Assembly (NCBI RefSeq): GCF_016583795.1
Contig: NZ_NRRS01000002.1
Location: 112,001-144,084, forward strand
DNA length: 32,084 nt
From: Rhabdochromatium marinum
Lineage (GTDB): Bacteria > Pseudomonadota > Gammaproteobacteria > Chromatiales > Chromatiaceae
Direction: 5' to 3'
The position numbers and the translations under genes are program-made. The notes beneath the pieces are model-generated. The model saw nothing but the letters and a program-made list of their open reading frames with translations, did no database searches and was not told where the DNA came from. Of this stretch, positions 1 to 7,381 are shown in pieces. Each line of letters starts with the position of its first letter. Position 1 is the stretch's first letter.

Positions 1-44
1 CCAACGTTAACCTAGTGGATTCACACAGAATTCCAAGTCTTCCG

Positions 45-72
45 TTGACCTTCTACAAACATAGACTAAACT
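45..72 (+). promoter_or_regulatory. candidate sigma70 promoter of the M23 peptidase gene
   Basis: TTGACC (45-50) and TAAACT (67-72) are separated by 16 bases and lie about 50 bases before the peptidase start. The -35 matches 5 of 6 consensus bases and the -10 matches 4 of 6. Seen by eye only. Confidence 0.4.
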
Positions 73-120
73 TGCTGAGTATGCGGTTACCTTTCAAAAT
101 CGGGACCTTGGGACAGATTC

Positions 121-1815
121 ATGATGCGTGACTATAAGTTTTGCATGCGCGGCTCGAGCTCTCGGCGCGCGCCAAACCGCCGGTCGCGCCGTAGTCTGCG
201 ACTGGGTTTCCTGGCAGTGGCTGCTGGCATCAGTTATGCGCTGATACAGGTGGTGACATCAGGTTTCCAAGACCCAACGGCTGCCTCGCAAGCAAAGAAT
301 CCGAAAATCATTGAGCGGCCGCTATCACCAAACCTTAATCAGGAAACCAGGACACCTGATGCCAGCCCGTCACGCCAGGCTGAACGCCAAGGCTCTCAAG
401 CGCTGGCCATCCCGCTCAATATCAGCCATCCACTGCAAGGAGCACACCCACAACGGCTGAGCCAGTTCAAACAACGTCCAAGCACAACCAACGCCCTTTA
501 TGATCCGCTCGGTATCGACCCGCTGCGCTTGCCTGACCTGCCTGAACTATCGACAGCGAACCCAGCAAGTTTCGTCCTGCAACTCAATGCCCCGACGACG
601 ACGCTCGCTGCAATCAAACCGCCGCCCACCCTGAGTCGCGGGCCTTTCCGTCTCGACTACCAGGTGCAGGCAGGCGACACGCTCGGCACTATCCTGCAAT
701 CACAGGGCCTTCCGAGTGACATGGTCTATCAGATACTTGGCGGCCTTTCAGATCAACAACGTCAGCGTCTCACGCGCATCCGCCCCGGCGAGACCATCCA
801 GCTCAATCTTGACGAAACCTTGCAGCTGAGCAGCCTCAAGCTCAAGCTCAACGCAACCAAGCGACTGCTGGTCTACCGCGCAAACGACCATATCAGCGCC
901 AAGGTTGAAGCGGTCGCAACCGAACCTCGCCGCCAATGTCTAACCGCTGTGGTGAAAAACTCCCTGTACAACGCCGCGAAAAACGCCGGGATCCCGGATC
1001 AAGTCACCCAGGGCGCCATCAATCTCTTCCGCCACCAGATCAACTTCGCCCGTCAAACCCGCAAGGGCGATCAGATTTCAGTCCTGTTTGAGCAGATCTA
1101 CGCAGACGATCAGCCCATCAAAACCGGCCCCGTGCTCGCCGTTGAGATTACCAATGGCAACAAGCAATACGCTGCCGTGCGCTACACCACTTCAAAGGGC
1201 ATCACGGACTATTATTCAACTGATGGTCAACCCCTCAACAAGAGCAAGTACAGCTTCCTGCGTCGGCCACTGAAGTACACCCGTATCAGTTCAAGGTTTA
1301 GTAACAGCCGCCGACACCCGATTCTCGGTCGAGTACGGCCGCATACTGGCGTTGACTTTGCCGCCCCCTCGGGACGCCGCGTGGTGGCTGCTGCTGACGG
1401 CCGGGTGCACTTCAGAGGCCTAAAAAGCGGCTATGGCAACCTCGTCATCCTGCGCCATGGCTCGCGCTATGAAACCCGCTATGCCCACCTGATGCGCTTT
1501 GCCACGGGACTCTCCCAAGGCAGCCAGGTCAAGCGCGGCCAGACCGTCGGCTATGTGGGCCAGACCGGACTCGCAACCGGCCCACATTTGCATTATGAGA
1601 TTCGCATCAATGGCACGCCGGTCAATCCACTGACGGCCAAACTGCCCTTCCTCAATGAATTCGACGACAGCGAAAAAGCACGTTTTCGCCGCGAAACCAA
1701 ACCCTTGCTCGTAGAGCTGCAGCGCAACAAAAATCAATCCTTACTGGTAGATGCGCGCGGCTTCGATCAAACGGATGATCGACTGCCAGCCCCGAATGGC
1801 GAAACGCTGCAATAG
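121..1815 (+). CDS. M23 family murein metalloendopeptidase, membrane-anchored
   Basis: This is a 564-residue zinc peptidase expected to cut peptide cross-links of murein in the periplasm. A basic N-terminus is followed by one hydrophobic segment (about 28-48), giving a membrane anchor or uncleaved signal. A long proline/glutamine-rich linker leads to a LysM/OapA-like domain (about 175-230, with QAGDTLGTIL), a second-domain module (about 265-375), and the M23 domain (about 390-500). The zinc ligands are visible: H408 and D412 in HTGVDFAAP, and H491 in GPHLHYEI (H489 is the catalytic-type histidine of HxH), with H456 in YAHL. The ATGATG start has only a weak upstream GGGA-type ribosome site. 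It converges on erpA with 9 bases between the stops. In Pseudomonas-type genomes this gene lies near erpA and argC, as here. A MepM/YebA-like role is inferred from the architecture. Confidence 0.93.
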   Translation: MMRDYKFCMRGSSSRRAPNRRSRRSLRLGFLAVAAGISYALIQVVTSGFQDPTAASQAKNPKIIERPLSPNLNQETRTPDASPSRQAERQGSQALAIPLNISHPLQGAHPQRLSQFKQRPSTTNALYDPLGIDPLRLPDLPELSTANPASFVLQLNAPTTTLAAIKPPPTLSRGPFRLDYQVQAGDTLGTILQSQGLPSDMVYQILGGLSDQQRQRLTRIRPGETIQLNLDETLQLSSLKLKLNATKRLLVYRANDHISAKVEAVATEPRRQCLTAVVKNSLYNAAKNAGIPDQVTQGAINLFRHQINFARQTRKGDQISVLFEQIYADDQPIKTGPVLAVEITNGNKQYAAVRYTTSKGITDYYSTDGQPLNKSKYSFLRRPLKYTRISSRFSNSRRHPILGRVRPHTGVDFAAPSGRRVVAAADGRVHFRGLKSGYGNLVILRHGSRYETRYAHLMRFATGLSQGSQVKRGQTVGYVGQTGLATGPHLHYEIRINGTPVNPLTAKLPFLNEFDDSEKARFRRETKPLLVELQRNKNQSLLVDARGFDQTDDRLPAPNGETLQ

Positions 1816-1824
1816 CACCGAACT

Positions 1825-2181
1825 CTACACACCAAACGATGATCCACAACCACAGGTGGTTGTTGCATTTGGGTTGCGGATCACAAACTGCGCCCCCTGC
1901 AAGCCTTCGCTATAGTCGATCTCTGCCCCGGTGAGATACTGCATACTCATCGGATCGATCAGCAGCTTAACCCCATCGGTGATCACCTCGGTGTCACCAT
2001 CCTGAACCTGTTCATCGAAGGTGAAGCCATACTGAAAGCCCGAGCAGCCCCCGCCTTGAATATAAACCCTAAGCATCAGCTCATCATTGCCTTCGTCCTT
2101 GATCAGATCAGCAACCTTCGCGGCCGCTGAATGGGTAAAGACCAAGGGGGTATCCCCGGTTAGATCGGTTGTCATAGTCAT
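1825..2181 (-). CDS. erpA: iron-sulfur cluster insertion protein ErpA
   Basis: A-type carrier of 118 residues that delivers [4Fe-4S]/[2Fe-2S] clusters to apo-enzymes, including those of the IspG/IspH isoprenoid steps. The three cluster ligands are visible: C46 in [11 protein letters not shown], and C110 and C112 in the terminal CGCG motif. Length and motif spacing are standard for ErpA. The ATG at 2181 has AGGG five bases upstream; an ATG two codons later is also possible. It is the last gene on the left of a minus-strand set with argC and a DUF6776-type gene. It has its own candidate promoter (2238-2266) and a hairpin in the leader, so it is probably also transcribed independently. Confidence 0.95.
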   Translation of the reverse strand: MTMTTDLTGDTPLVFTHSAAAKVADLIKDEGNDELMLRVYIQGGGCSGFQYGFTFDEQVQDGDTEVITDGVKLLIDPMSMQYLTGAEIDYSEGLQGAQFVIRNPNATTTCGCGSSFGV

Positions 2182-2205
2182 CGCAGCCCTACCTCTATTC
2201 CGTAT

Positions 2206-2223
2206 TGCCCGGAGTACCGGGCA
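2206..2223 (-). promoter_or_regulatory. hairpin in the erpA mRNA leader
   Basis: A perfect 7-bp inverted repeat (TGCCCGG / CCGGGCA) with a 4-base loop lies between the candidate erpA promoter and the start codon. No U-run follows in the direction of transcription, so it is more likely a leader structure or a protein-binding palindrome than an intrinsic terminator. Its function is unknown. Confidence 0.5.
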
Positions 2224-2237
2224 CTGTAGTCTGTTGA

Positions 2238-2266
2238 ATAATGCGACCGCTCCAGGCGCGAATCAA
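2238..2266 (-). promoter_or_regulatory. candidate sigma70 promoter of erpA
   Basis: Read on the minus strand, TTGATT (2266-2261) and CATTAT (2243-2238) are separated by exactly 17 bases. Each matches 4 or more consensus positions. Transcription would start near 2231, giving a leader of about 50 bases that contains the hairpin at 2206-2223. Confidence 0.45.
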
Positions 2267-2336
2267 GACCAAGCTCGAGCGCAAACAGCAGGCACCCAAC
2301 GCAGGCCGGTTAAGATTAAGATGCGATGCAAGCTCC

Positions 2337-3107
2337 TCACTCCAGCTCGGGTCCAGACTCTAGCCCTGCCTCGACTTCAGATTGCCAAGCTTCCGGCTCC
2401 CAGGCATAGATACGTGATGAGGAAATCAAATTTTTCACCGCCGGTTCAATCTCAACCATCAGCGTCTGCGGCTGCATACCATCCGCCAGATGCAATCTCC
2501 CGCTGAAATGCTGAAAAAACTCGAATTTCATGCGATGCGCCCCCGGCTCCGACCCCTCCAGCTGAGCCGCCGTGCGCGAAAAAGGCTCGCCCTGAGCTGT
2601 TTTCCCCTCCACTCGCAACCGCACGTGACCGGAGGCCTGACCAAATTCCGGAATCAGCTGGGCAACGGTGAAGCGGTAGCCGAATTCATTGGGCTGCTTG
2701 GTCTCCCAAAGCTCGAATTCCTGCACCTGCACCACACCGCCGCCACCTTCGCGAATCAGGCGCTCCAACGCCGAGACCTGCTTGGCGTACTCATGTCGAT
2801 CATTTTGCAATTTTTCAAGCTGCGCCTGGGCCAGCCGCTTAGCCTCGCGATCAATCGACTGCGCCCGTTCAAGACCGGCGATACGCTCCTGCGCCGCCAG
2901 CAATGACTCGCGCAGTTCATGCCGATCCGTCTTAAGCTGCTGCACTTCGAGTAAAGCATTATCCGCATCGTGGTAGGCTAACTGGTAACCCAGCACAAAT
3001 GCACTGCCGATCACCACCAACCAGCCGAGGGTTGTAAACAGCCGAAACGTCCCGTCGGACACACCTGAGCGGCGGCCAGATGAGCCCACATTTGGATTCC
3101 ACCTCAT
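2337..3107 (-). CDS. DUF6776-like coiled-coil membrane protein
   Basis: A 256-residue protein of unknown function. One membrane segment (about 24-43) follows a short cytoplasmic tail. A charged, heptad-like coiled coil spans roughly 50-118, with many Leu/Glu/Gln/Arg residues. A GGGG hinge (121-124) is followed by a beta-rich domain (about 127-235), and the C-terminus is acidic. Most of the protein would be periplasmic. It lies 63 bases after argC on the same strand and upstream of erpA, the position a DUF6776 protein usually occupies in gammaproteobacteria, where a bactofilin gene often follows it; none is present here. A role in envelope or cell-shape organisation is inference from that family context. 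The ATG at 3107 has no strong ribosome site. Confidence 0.75.
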   Translation of the reverse strand: MRWNPNVGSSGRRSGVSDGTFRLFTTLGWLVVIGSAFVLGYQLAYHDADNALLEVQQLKTDRHELRESLLAAQERIAGLERAQSIDREAKRLAQAQLEKLQNDRHEYAKQVSALERLIREGGGGVVQVQEFELWETKQPNEFGYRFTVAQLIPEFGQASGHVRLRVEGKTAQGEPFSRTAAQLEGSEPGAHRMKFEFFQHFSGRLHLADGMQPQTLMVEIEPAVKNLISSSRIYAWEPEAWQSEVEAGLESGPELE

Positions 3108-3170
3108 CGCAGCCGCTCGCTTCTGGAGGGGATCAATTCAGAGGTCAGGAGAAAAAGGACGCGCCATCAC

Positions 3171-4220
3171 TTAAGGCGACCAGGCCAGCTCCGTCAAGCC
3201 AGTCGTCTCAGGCCAGCCAAACATCAGATTCATGTTCTGCACCGCCTGACCGGCCGCCCCTTTCACCAGATTGTCGATCACCGACTGCACCACCACCACC
3301 GGCCGATCCTCCGGCATGCAGACCGACAGCCGACAGATGTTGGTTCCGCGCACCGAGCGGGTCTCAGGGGTCGATCCCGCCGGCATCACATCAACAAAGG
3401 CCTCCTCACGGTAGCGCGTCTCGTACAGATGTTGCAGCGCCTCAAGTCCCCCGCTCCCCGGTTCAAGCTGCGCATACAAAGTCGCCTCAATCCCGCGGAT
3501 CATCGGCAATAAATGCGGAACAAAGGTCAAGCCAATCGCAGAGGAACCCTGCGGCTGTACGCCCGTCAGTGTCTGGCGAATTTCCGGCTGATGCCGATGC
3601 CCAGCCACGCTGTAGGCTTTGAAGCTCTCGCCCATCTCAGCCATCAGCAAACCGGTCTTGGCCTGCCGCCCGGCACCGCTGACACCGGATTTGACATCTG
3701 CCACCAGAAACCCCGGCTCCACCATACCCGACTCGATCAAGGGCAAAAACCCCAGTGCCACCGCCGTAGGATAACAGCCCGGATTGGCCACCAAGCGCGC
3801 CTCGGGCAAGGCTGCCCGATTGACTTCCGGCAAGCCATACACAGCTTCTGCCAGCAACGCTGGGCAAGCATGCGCCATACCATACCAAGACGACCACAGA
3901 TCGGCATCGCGCAGACGAAAATCGGCCGCTAGATCGATCACCCGCACGCCGGCCGCCAGCAAAGCCGGGGCTTCTTTCATCGCCGTGCCATTGGGTGTCG
4001 CAAAAAACACCAGATCGCACTCACTCAGCAACGGAGAATCCGCCGGAGCAAAGGCCAGCGAGCAAACACCCCTAAGCGCCGGGAAGTAATCACTGACCGC
4101 ACGACCGGCTTCGGCGCGTGATGTCACCACCGCCAGTTCCGCCTCAGGATGCCGCAACAACAGCCGCAACAATTCTGAGCCGGTATAGCCCGTGGCTCCA
4201 ACAATACCTACGCGCATCAT
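3171..4220 (-). CDS. argC: N-acetyl-gamma-glutamyl-phosphate reductase
   Basis: ArgC (349 residues) catalyses the NADPH-dependent reduction of N-acetylglutamyl phosphate to the semialdehyde, the third step of arginine/ornithine synthesis, in the cytoplasm. The nucleotide-binding [14 protein letters not shown] lies at residues 8-21, the catalytic cysteine is C149 in NPGCYPTA, and the conserved SGVSGAGR (178-185) and AGHRHQPEI (206-214) segments are intact. Length is typical of the short bacterial form. The gene begins 3 bases after the stop of the IscA-like gene, so the two are surely cotranscribed and perhaps translationally coupled. Two adjacent ATG codons are possible starts. Confidence 0.97.
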   Translation of the reverse strand: MMRVGIVGATGYTGSELLRLLLRHPEAELAVVTSRAEAGRAVSDYFPALRGVCSLAFAPADSPLLSECDLVFFATPNGTAMKEAPALLAAGVRVIDLAADFRLRDADLWSSWYGMAHACPALLAEAVYGLPEVNRAALPEARLVANPGCYPTAVALGFLPLIESGMVEPGFLVADVKSGVSGAGRQAKTGLLMAEMGESFKAYSVAGHRHQPEIRQTLTGVQPQGSSAIGLTFVPHLLPMIRGIEATLYAQLEPGSGGLEALQHLYETRYREEAFVDVMPAGSTPETRSVRGTNICRLSVCMPEDRPVVVVQSVIDNLVKGAAGQAVQNMNLMFGWPETTGLTELAWSP

Positions 4221-4223
4221 CGG

Positions 4224-4589
4224 TCAGGAACAACCGCCTGAACCGGAAGACCCACAACTACCGCAACCACCGCCCGCTTTCGGCAGGTTATTAAAGACGA
4301 AGGTGGCATTCCCGTCGCCCTGATCGACAAAATCGATCTCGACCCCGCGCAAATAATCGAGCGTGCCGTCATCAACCACCAACTTAAAGGACTCGAAATC
4401 ACGCACGCCATCCTGAGCGCTGATCTCATCGGTAAAGGCCATGCCAAAGCTGATGCCACTGCACCCACCCTGAGCCGCATAGACCCGCACACCCTGAACA
4501 TTGTCCTCGACCTGCGCAAACAGCTCGGTCATTTTCTCGACCGCAGGACTGGTTAGGGTTACTTCAGTTTCCGTCAACGAAATAGACAT
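4224..4589 (-). CDS. HesB/IscA family iron-sulfur carrier with cysteine-rich tail
   Basis: A 121-residue second A-type carrier, related to but distinct from the ErpA encoded 2 kb away. The core motif GGCSGISFGM carries C43, and the fold segments GVEIDF and ATFVFNNL are intact. Unlike classical IscA/ErpA, which end in CGCG, this protein ends in a glycine/serine tail with C109, C112 and C120, so the two distal ligands are spaced C-x2-C. It could still bind a cluster, but the geometry differs. It heads a tight unit with argC (3-base gap). The ATG at 4589 has GGGAG about 13 bases upstream. The partner and client proteins are unknown. Confidence 0.88.
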   Translation of the reverse strand: MSISLTETEVTLTSPAVEKMTELFAQVEDNVQGVRVYAAQGGCSGISFGMAFTDEISAQDGVRDFESFKLVVDDGTLDYLRGVEIDFVDQGDGNATFVFNNLPKAGGGCGSCGSSGSGGCS

Positions 4590-4783
4590 GAATGCGCGCC
4601 ACTCCCATCACAAATTCACTACCAAAGACTCTAAAGTTTTTCAAACCATAGCATGAAGATTGCCGTCAACTCCAGCCACAGGGACCGCTCAACATTCGAG
4701 CCGGTCTTACAAGCCAGCACTTAATCGGTATCCGCGTATACAAAAAACATCGCTCTATCCTCAAACAGCCATCATCAGCACAG

Positions 4784-4951
4784 TCAAATTTCCACCATCT
4801 CGAAATCCTCCTTACCCGCATTGCACTCTGGACACACCCAATCCTCGGACACATCCTCCCACTTGGTACCAGGCTCAATGCCATCGTCAGGCCAACCTTT
4901 CGCCTCGTCGTAAACCAGCCCACAGAGCAGACAAACGTATCGTTTCATCAT
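4784..4951 (-). CDS. rubredoxin
   Basis: A 55-residue rubredoxin, a small cytoplasmic one-electron carrier with a single Fe(Cys)4 centre. All four ligands are visible: C7 and C10 in the first CxxCG knuckle ([11 protein letters not shown]) and C40 and C43 in the second ([12 protein letters not shown]). The hallmark DDGIEPGT and aromatic core residues (Y13, W31, W38, F50) are present. Two ATG codons lie in tandem at 4951 and 4948; the purine-rich AGGTGG upstream fits the second better, giving 54 residues. It diverges from thiD across a 96-base gap. Rubredoxin next to thiD and hemL is a recurrent arrangement in gammaproteobacteria. The redox partner cannot be told from the sequence. Confidence 0.95.
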   Translation of the reverse strand: MMKRYVCLLCGLVYDEAKGWPDDGIEPGTKWEDVSEDWVCPECNAGKEDFEMVEI

Positions 4952-5047
4952 CACCACCTGATCAATCCTGGTGCACTGCGTTGATTTCAGTCACCATGCA
5001 CAAACATCCAAAATTCTGCGTTTCGCTCCGGCTCCGATTCAGCGACA

Positions 5048-5863
5048 ATGCTGAACATGAAAGCATTCTCCTCAGCGCCTCGCGACCCGATCCTGCTCGC
5101 CATCGGCGGGCATGATCCCGGTGGCGGCGCCGGCCTACAGGCCGACATCGAAACCGCCGCCGCGCTTGGCCTGCATTGCTGCACAGCCATTACCTGCATC
5201 ACAGTCCAAACCTCCTGCCGTCTGACACAGGTCATCCCGCAACCGCCGGAGCAGCTGCGCGACCAGTGCCAGGCTGTTTTTTCTGACTATAAGGTCGCGG
5301 CCATTAAGATCGGACTCATCGGTCACTCTAATCTGATCCAGACCATCGGCGCCCTGCTCGATGCCCATTCCAGCCTACCCGTGGTCTTCGATCCGGTGCT
5401 GGCTGCCGGCAGCGGTGAGCACATTGTCGATGCCGCCCTACTCAATCAGCTGCGCCTGCATTTGCTGCGCCGCTGTACCCTGATCACGCCCAATCTGCCC
5501 GAGGCCGGGTTGCTGGCCGATGTGGCGGAGCGCGACCAGGCTGCCCGGCAACTGCTCAGGCTGGGCGCGAAAGCCGTGCTGATCACCGGCACCCATGATG
5601 CCAGCGCCCAGGTTATCAATACATTTTACCCCGCCAACGCGCCCCCCAGCCAATGGGAGTGGCCGCGTCTGCCGGGCAGTTTCCATGGCTCCGGCTGCAC
5701 CCTGGCCAGCGCCGTTGCCGCCCGACTCGCGCTGGGCATGCCTCTGGAGACAGCCATCATCGAAGCGCAGCAGTATGTCATCGACAGCCTGCGCCAAGCC
5801 CGCGCACTCGCACGCTGCCAACTGATTCCGCAACGCCTGTTCGCAACCCGCCATGCCGACTGA
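5048..5863 (+). CDS. thiD: hydroxymethylpyrimidine/phosphomethylpyrimidine kinase
   Basis: ThiD (271 residues) phosphorylates HMP and HMP-P to HMP-PP, the pyrimidine half of thiamine. The ribokinase-fold signatures are visible: GGHDPGGGAGLQAD at about residues 20-33, VFDPVLAAGSG in the middle, ITPNLPEAGLL at about 146-156, and the anion-hole/catalytic motif GSFHGSGCTLASA. Starts at 5048 (MLNMK) and 5057 (MK) are both possible, and neither has a clear ribosome site. The usual downstream partner thiE is not between thiD and hemL here. The gene diverges from the rubredoxin gene. Confidence 0.95.
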   Translation: MLNMKAFSSAPRDPILLAIGGHDPGGGAGLQADIETAAALGLHCCTAITCITVQTSCRLTQVIPQPPEQLRDQCQAVFSDYKVAAIKIGLIGHSNLIQTIGALLDAHSSLPVVFDPVLAAGSGEHIVDAALLNQLRLHLLRRCTLITPNLPEAGLLADVAERDQAARQLLRLGAKAVLITGTHDASAQVINTFYPANAPPSQWEWPRLPGSFHGSGCTLASAVAARLALGMPLETAIIEAQQYVIDSLRQARALARCQLIPQRLFATRHAD

Positions 5864-5922
5864 CACCGGGCAGTCCCAAGCGCACATCAATTAGGCATCG
5901 GTTGCACCCGCCCCGACCAAAC

Positions 5923-5951
5923 CAGACAATGACGGCTAGACGGGCTAAAAT
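5923..5951 (+). promoter_or_regulatory. candidate sigma70 promoter of hemL
   Basis: CAGACA (5923-5928) and TAAAAT (5946-5951) are separated by 17 bases, with 4 of 6 and 5 of 6 consensus matches. Transcription would begin near 5958. This leaves room for the strong AAGGAG ribosome site at 5986-5991 and argues against the upstream ATG at 5960 being the hemL start. Confidence 0.5.
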
Positions 5952-6001
5952 CCAGACCAATGCGTCCTTCATCACTTGTGCCTAAAAGGAGACCAGATTC
6001 A

Positions 6002-7288
6002 ATGAGTCGATCCCACGACCTCTTCGTCGCCGCCCAACATCATATTCCCGGTGGTGTCAACTCACCCGTGCGCGCTTTCCGCAGCGTTGGCGGAGATCCC
6101 GTATTCTTCGAGTCCGCCTCCGGCGCCCATGTCCAGGATGCCGATGGCCGCGACTACATCGACTACGTCGGCTCCTGGGGGCCAATGATCCTCGGTCATG
6201 CCCACCCGGAGGTTCTCCAGACCGTCAGCGAGCGCGTCGCCAAGGGCCTGTCCTTCGGTGCCCCGACGGAACTCGAAACCCAGATGGCTGACAAGGTGTG
6301 CGAACTGGTGCCCAGCATCGACCTGGTCCGCATGGTCAGCTCCGGCACCGAAGCCACCATGAGTGCCCTGCGCCTGGCGCGCGGCTTTACCGGACGCGAC
6401 AAGGTGATCAAATTCGAAGGTTGCTATCACGGCCATGTCGATTCCCTGCTGGTCAAGGCGGGCTCTGGCATGCTCACCCTGGGCGAGCCCAGCTCACCCG
6501 GCGTCCCGGCCGCACTGGCTGAACTCACCCTGACCCTCACCTACAACGACCTAGACGGGGTGCGCGACACCTTCGCGAAAATGGGCGACGACATCGCCTG
6601 CATCATCGTCGAGCCGGTCGCTGGCAACATGAACTGCATTCCGCCCCAGCCCGGTTTTCTGGAGGGCCTGCGCGAGCTCTGCGACCAGCATGGCGCGGTC
6701 TTGATCTTCGACGAAGTCATGACCGGCTTTCGCGTCAGCCTCGGCGGCGCCCAAGGGCGCTATGGCGTCACGCCCGATCTGACCGCGCTGGGTAAGGTCA
6801 TCGGCGGCGGTATGCCGGTCGGCGCCTTTGGCGGGCGACGTGACATCATGGAAAAAATCTCCCCCCTGGGTCCGGTCTATCAAGCCGGCACCCTGTCGGG
6901 CAACCCCATTGCCATGGCCGCCGGCCTGAAAACCCTGGAGCTGATTTCGGCCCCTGGTTTCTTCGAACAAGTCGAGGCCAGCACCACGCGCCTGACCGCT
7001 GGTTTGAGCGAGTTGGCCAGTGCCGCCGGTGTTGGCTTCAGCACCAATCAGGCCGGCGCCATGTTTGGGCTCTTCTTCACCAGCGACGGCCCGGTTACCA
7101 ATTACCAACAGGCCACCAGCTGCAACCAAGACGCCTTTCGCACCTTCTTCACCCGCATGCTGGAACAAGGCGTCTATCTCGCCCCCTCAGCATTCGAAGC
7201 CGGCTTTGTCTCCTCCGCCCACAGCGCCGCCGACATCGACGCGACTCTGAACGCCGCGCGCGAAGCCTTCGCCGCCGTGGCCGCCTAA
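6002..7288 (+). CDS. hemL: glutamate-1-semialdehyde 2,1-aminomutase
   Basis: HemL (428 residues) is a PLP enzyme that isomerises glutamate-1-semialdehyde to 5-aminolevulinate, the entry to heme, cobalamin and bacteriochlorophyll. The start at 6002 is chosen because AAGGAG sits 10 bases upstream and the protein then begins MSRSHDLF, matching family length; a start at 5960 would add 14 residues and fall on the predicted transcription start. [16 protein letters not shown], the FDEVMTGFR cofactor pocket and the PLP lysine in [17 protein letters not shown] (K265 from this start) are all present. In a phototroph this enzyme carries heavy flux toward bacteriochlorophyll, linking it in pathway to bchE 21 kb away. 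Confidence 0.97.
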   Translation: MSRSHDLFVAAQHHIPGGVNSPVRAFRSVGGDPVFFESASGAHVQDADGRDYIDYVGSWGPMILGHAHPEVLQTVSERVAKGLSFGAPTELETQMADKVCELVPSIDLVRMVSSGTEATMSALRLARGFTGRDKVIKFEGCYHGHVDSLLVKAGSGMLTLGEPSSPGVPAALAELTLTLTYNDLDGVRDTFAKMGDDIACIIVEPVAGNMNCIPPQPGFLEGLRELCDQHGAVLIFDEVMTGFRVSLGGAQGRYGVTPDLTALGKVIGGGMPVGAFGGRRDIMEKISPLGPVYQAGTLSGNPIAMAAGLKTLELISAPGFFEQVEASTTRLTAGLSELASAAGVGFSTNQAGAMFGLFFTSDGPVTNYQQATSCNQDAFRTFFTRMLEQGVYLAPSAFEAGFVSSAHSAADIDATLNAAREAFAAVAA

Positions 7289-7308
7289 CTGGCACCCTGA
7301 TCGCCTAA

Positions 7309-7347
7309 CGCCACCGACCGACCACGGCTGAGCCCGGGTCGGTGGCG
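7309..7347 (+). terminator. GC-rich hairpin after hemL
   Basis: A perfect 11-bp inverted repeat (CGCCACCGACC at 7309-7319, GGTCGGTGGCG at 7337-7347) with a 17-base loop lies 20 bases past the hemL stop. No T-run follows, so it may slow or protect transcripts rather than act as a classical intrinsic terminator. Confidence 0.45.
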
Positions 7348-7381
7348 CACGGCAACCGCCCAGCCTGCGGCAAGCCGCTCC

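Noticed and set aside
5960-6001. Longer hemL start at 5960
   Set aside because: It falls on the predicted transcription start, while the ATG at 6002 has a strong AAGGAG ribosome site and gives the normal HemL length.
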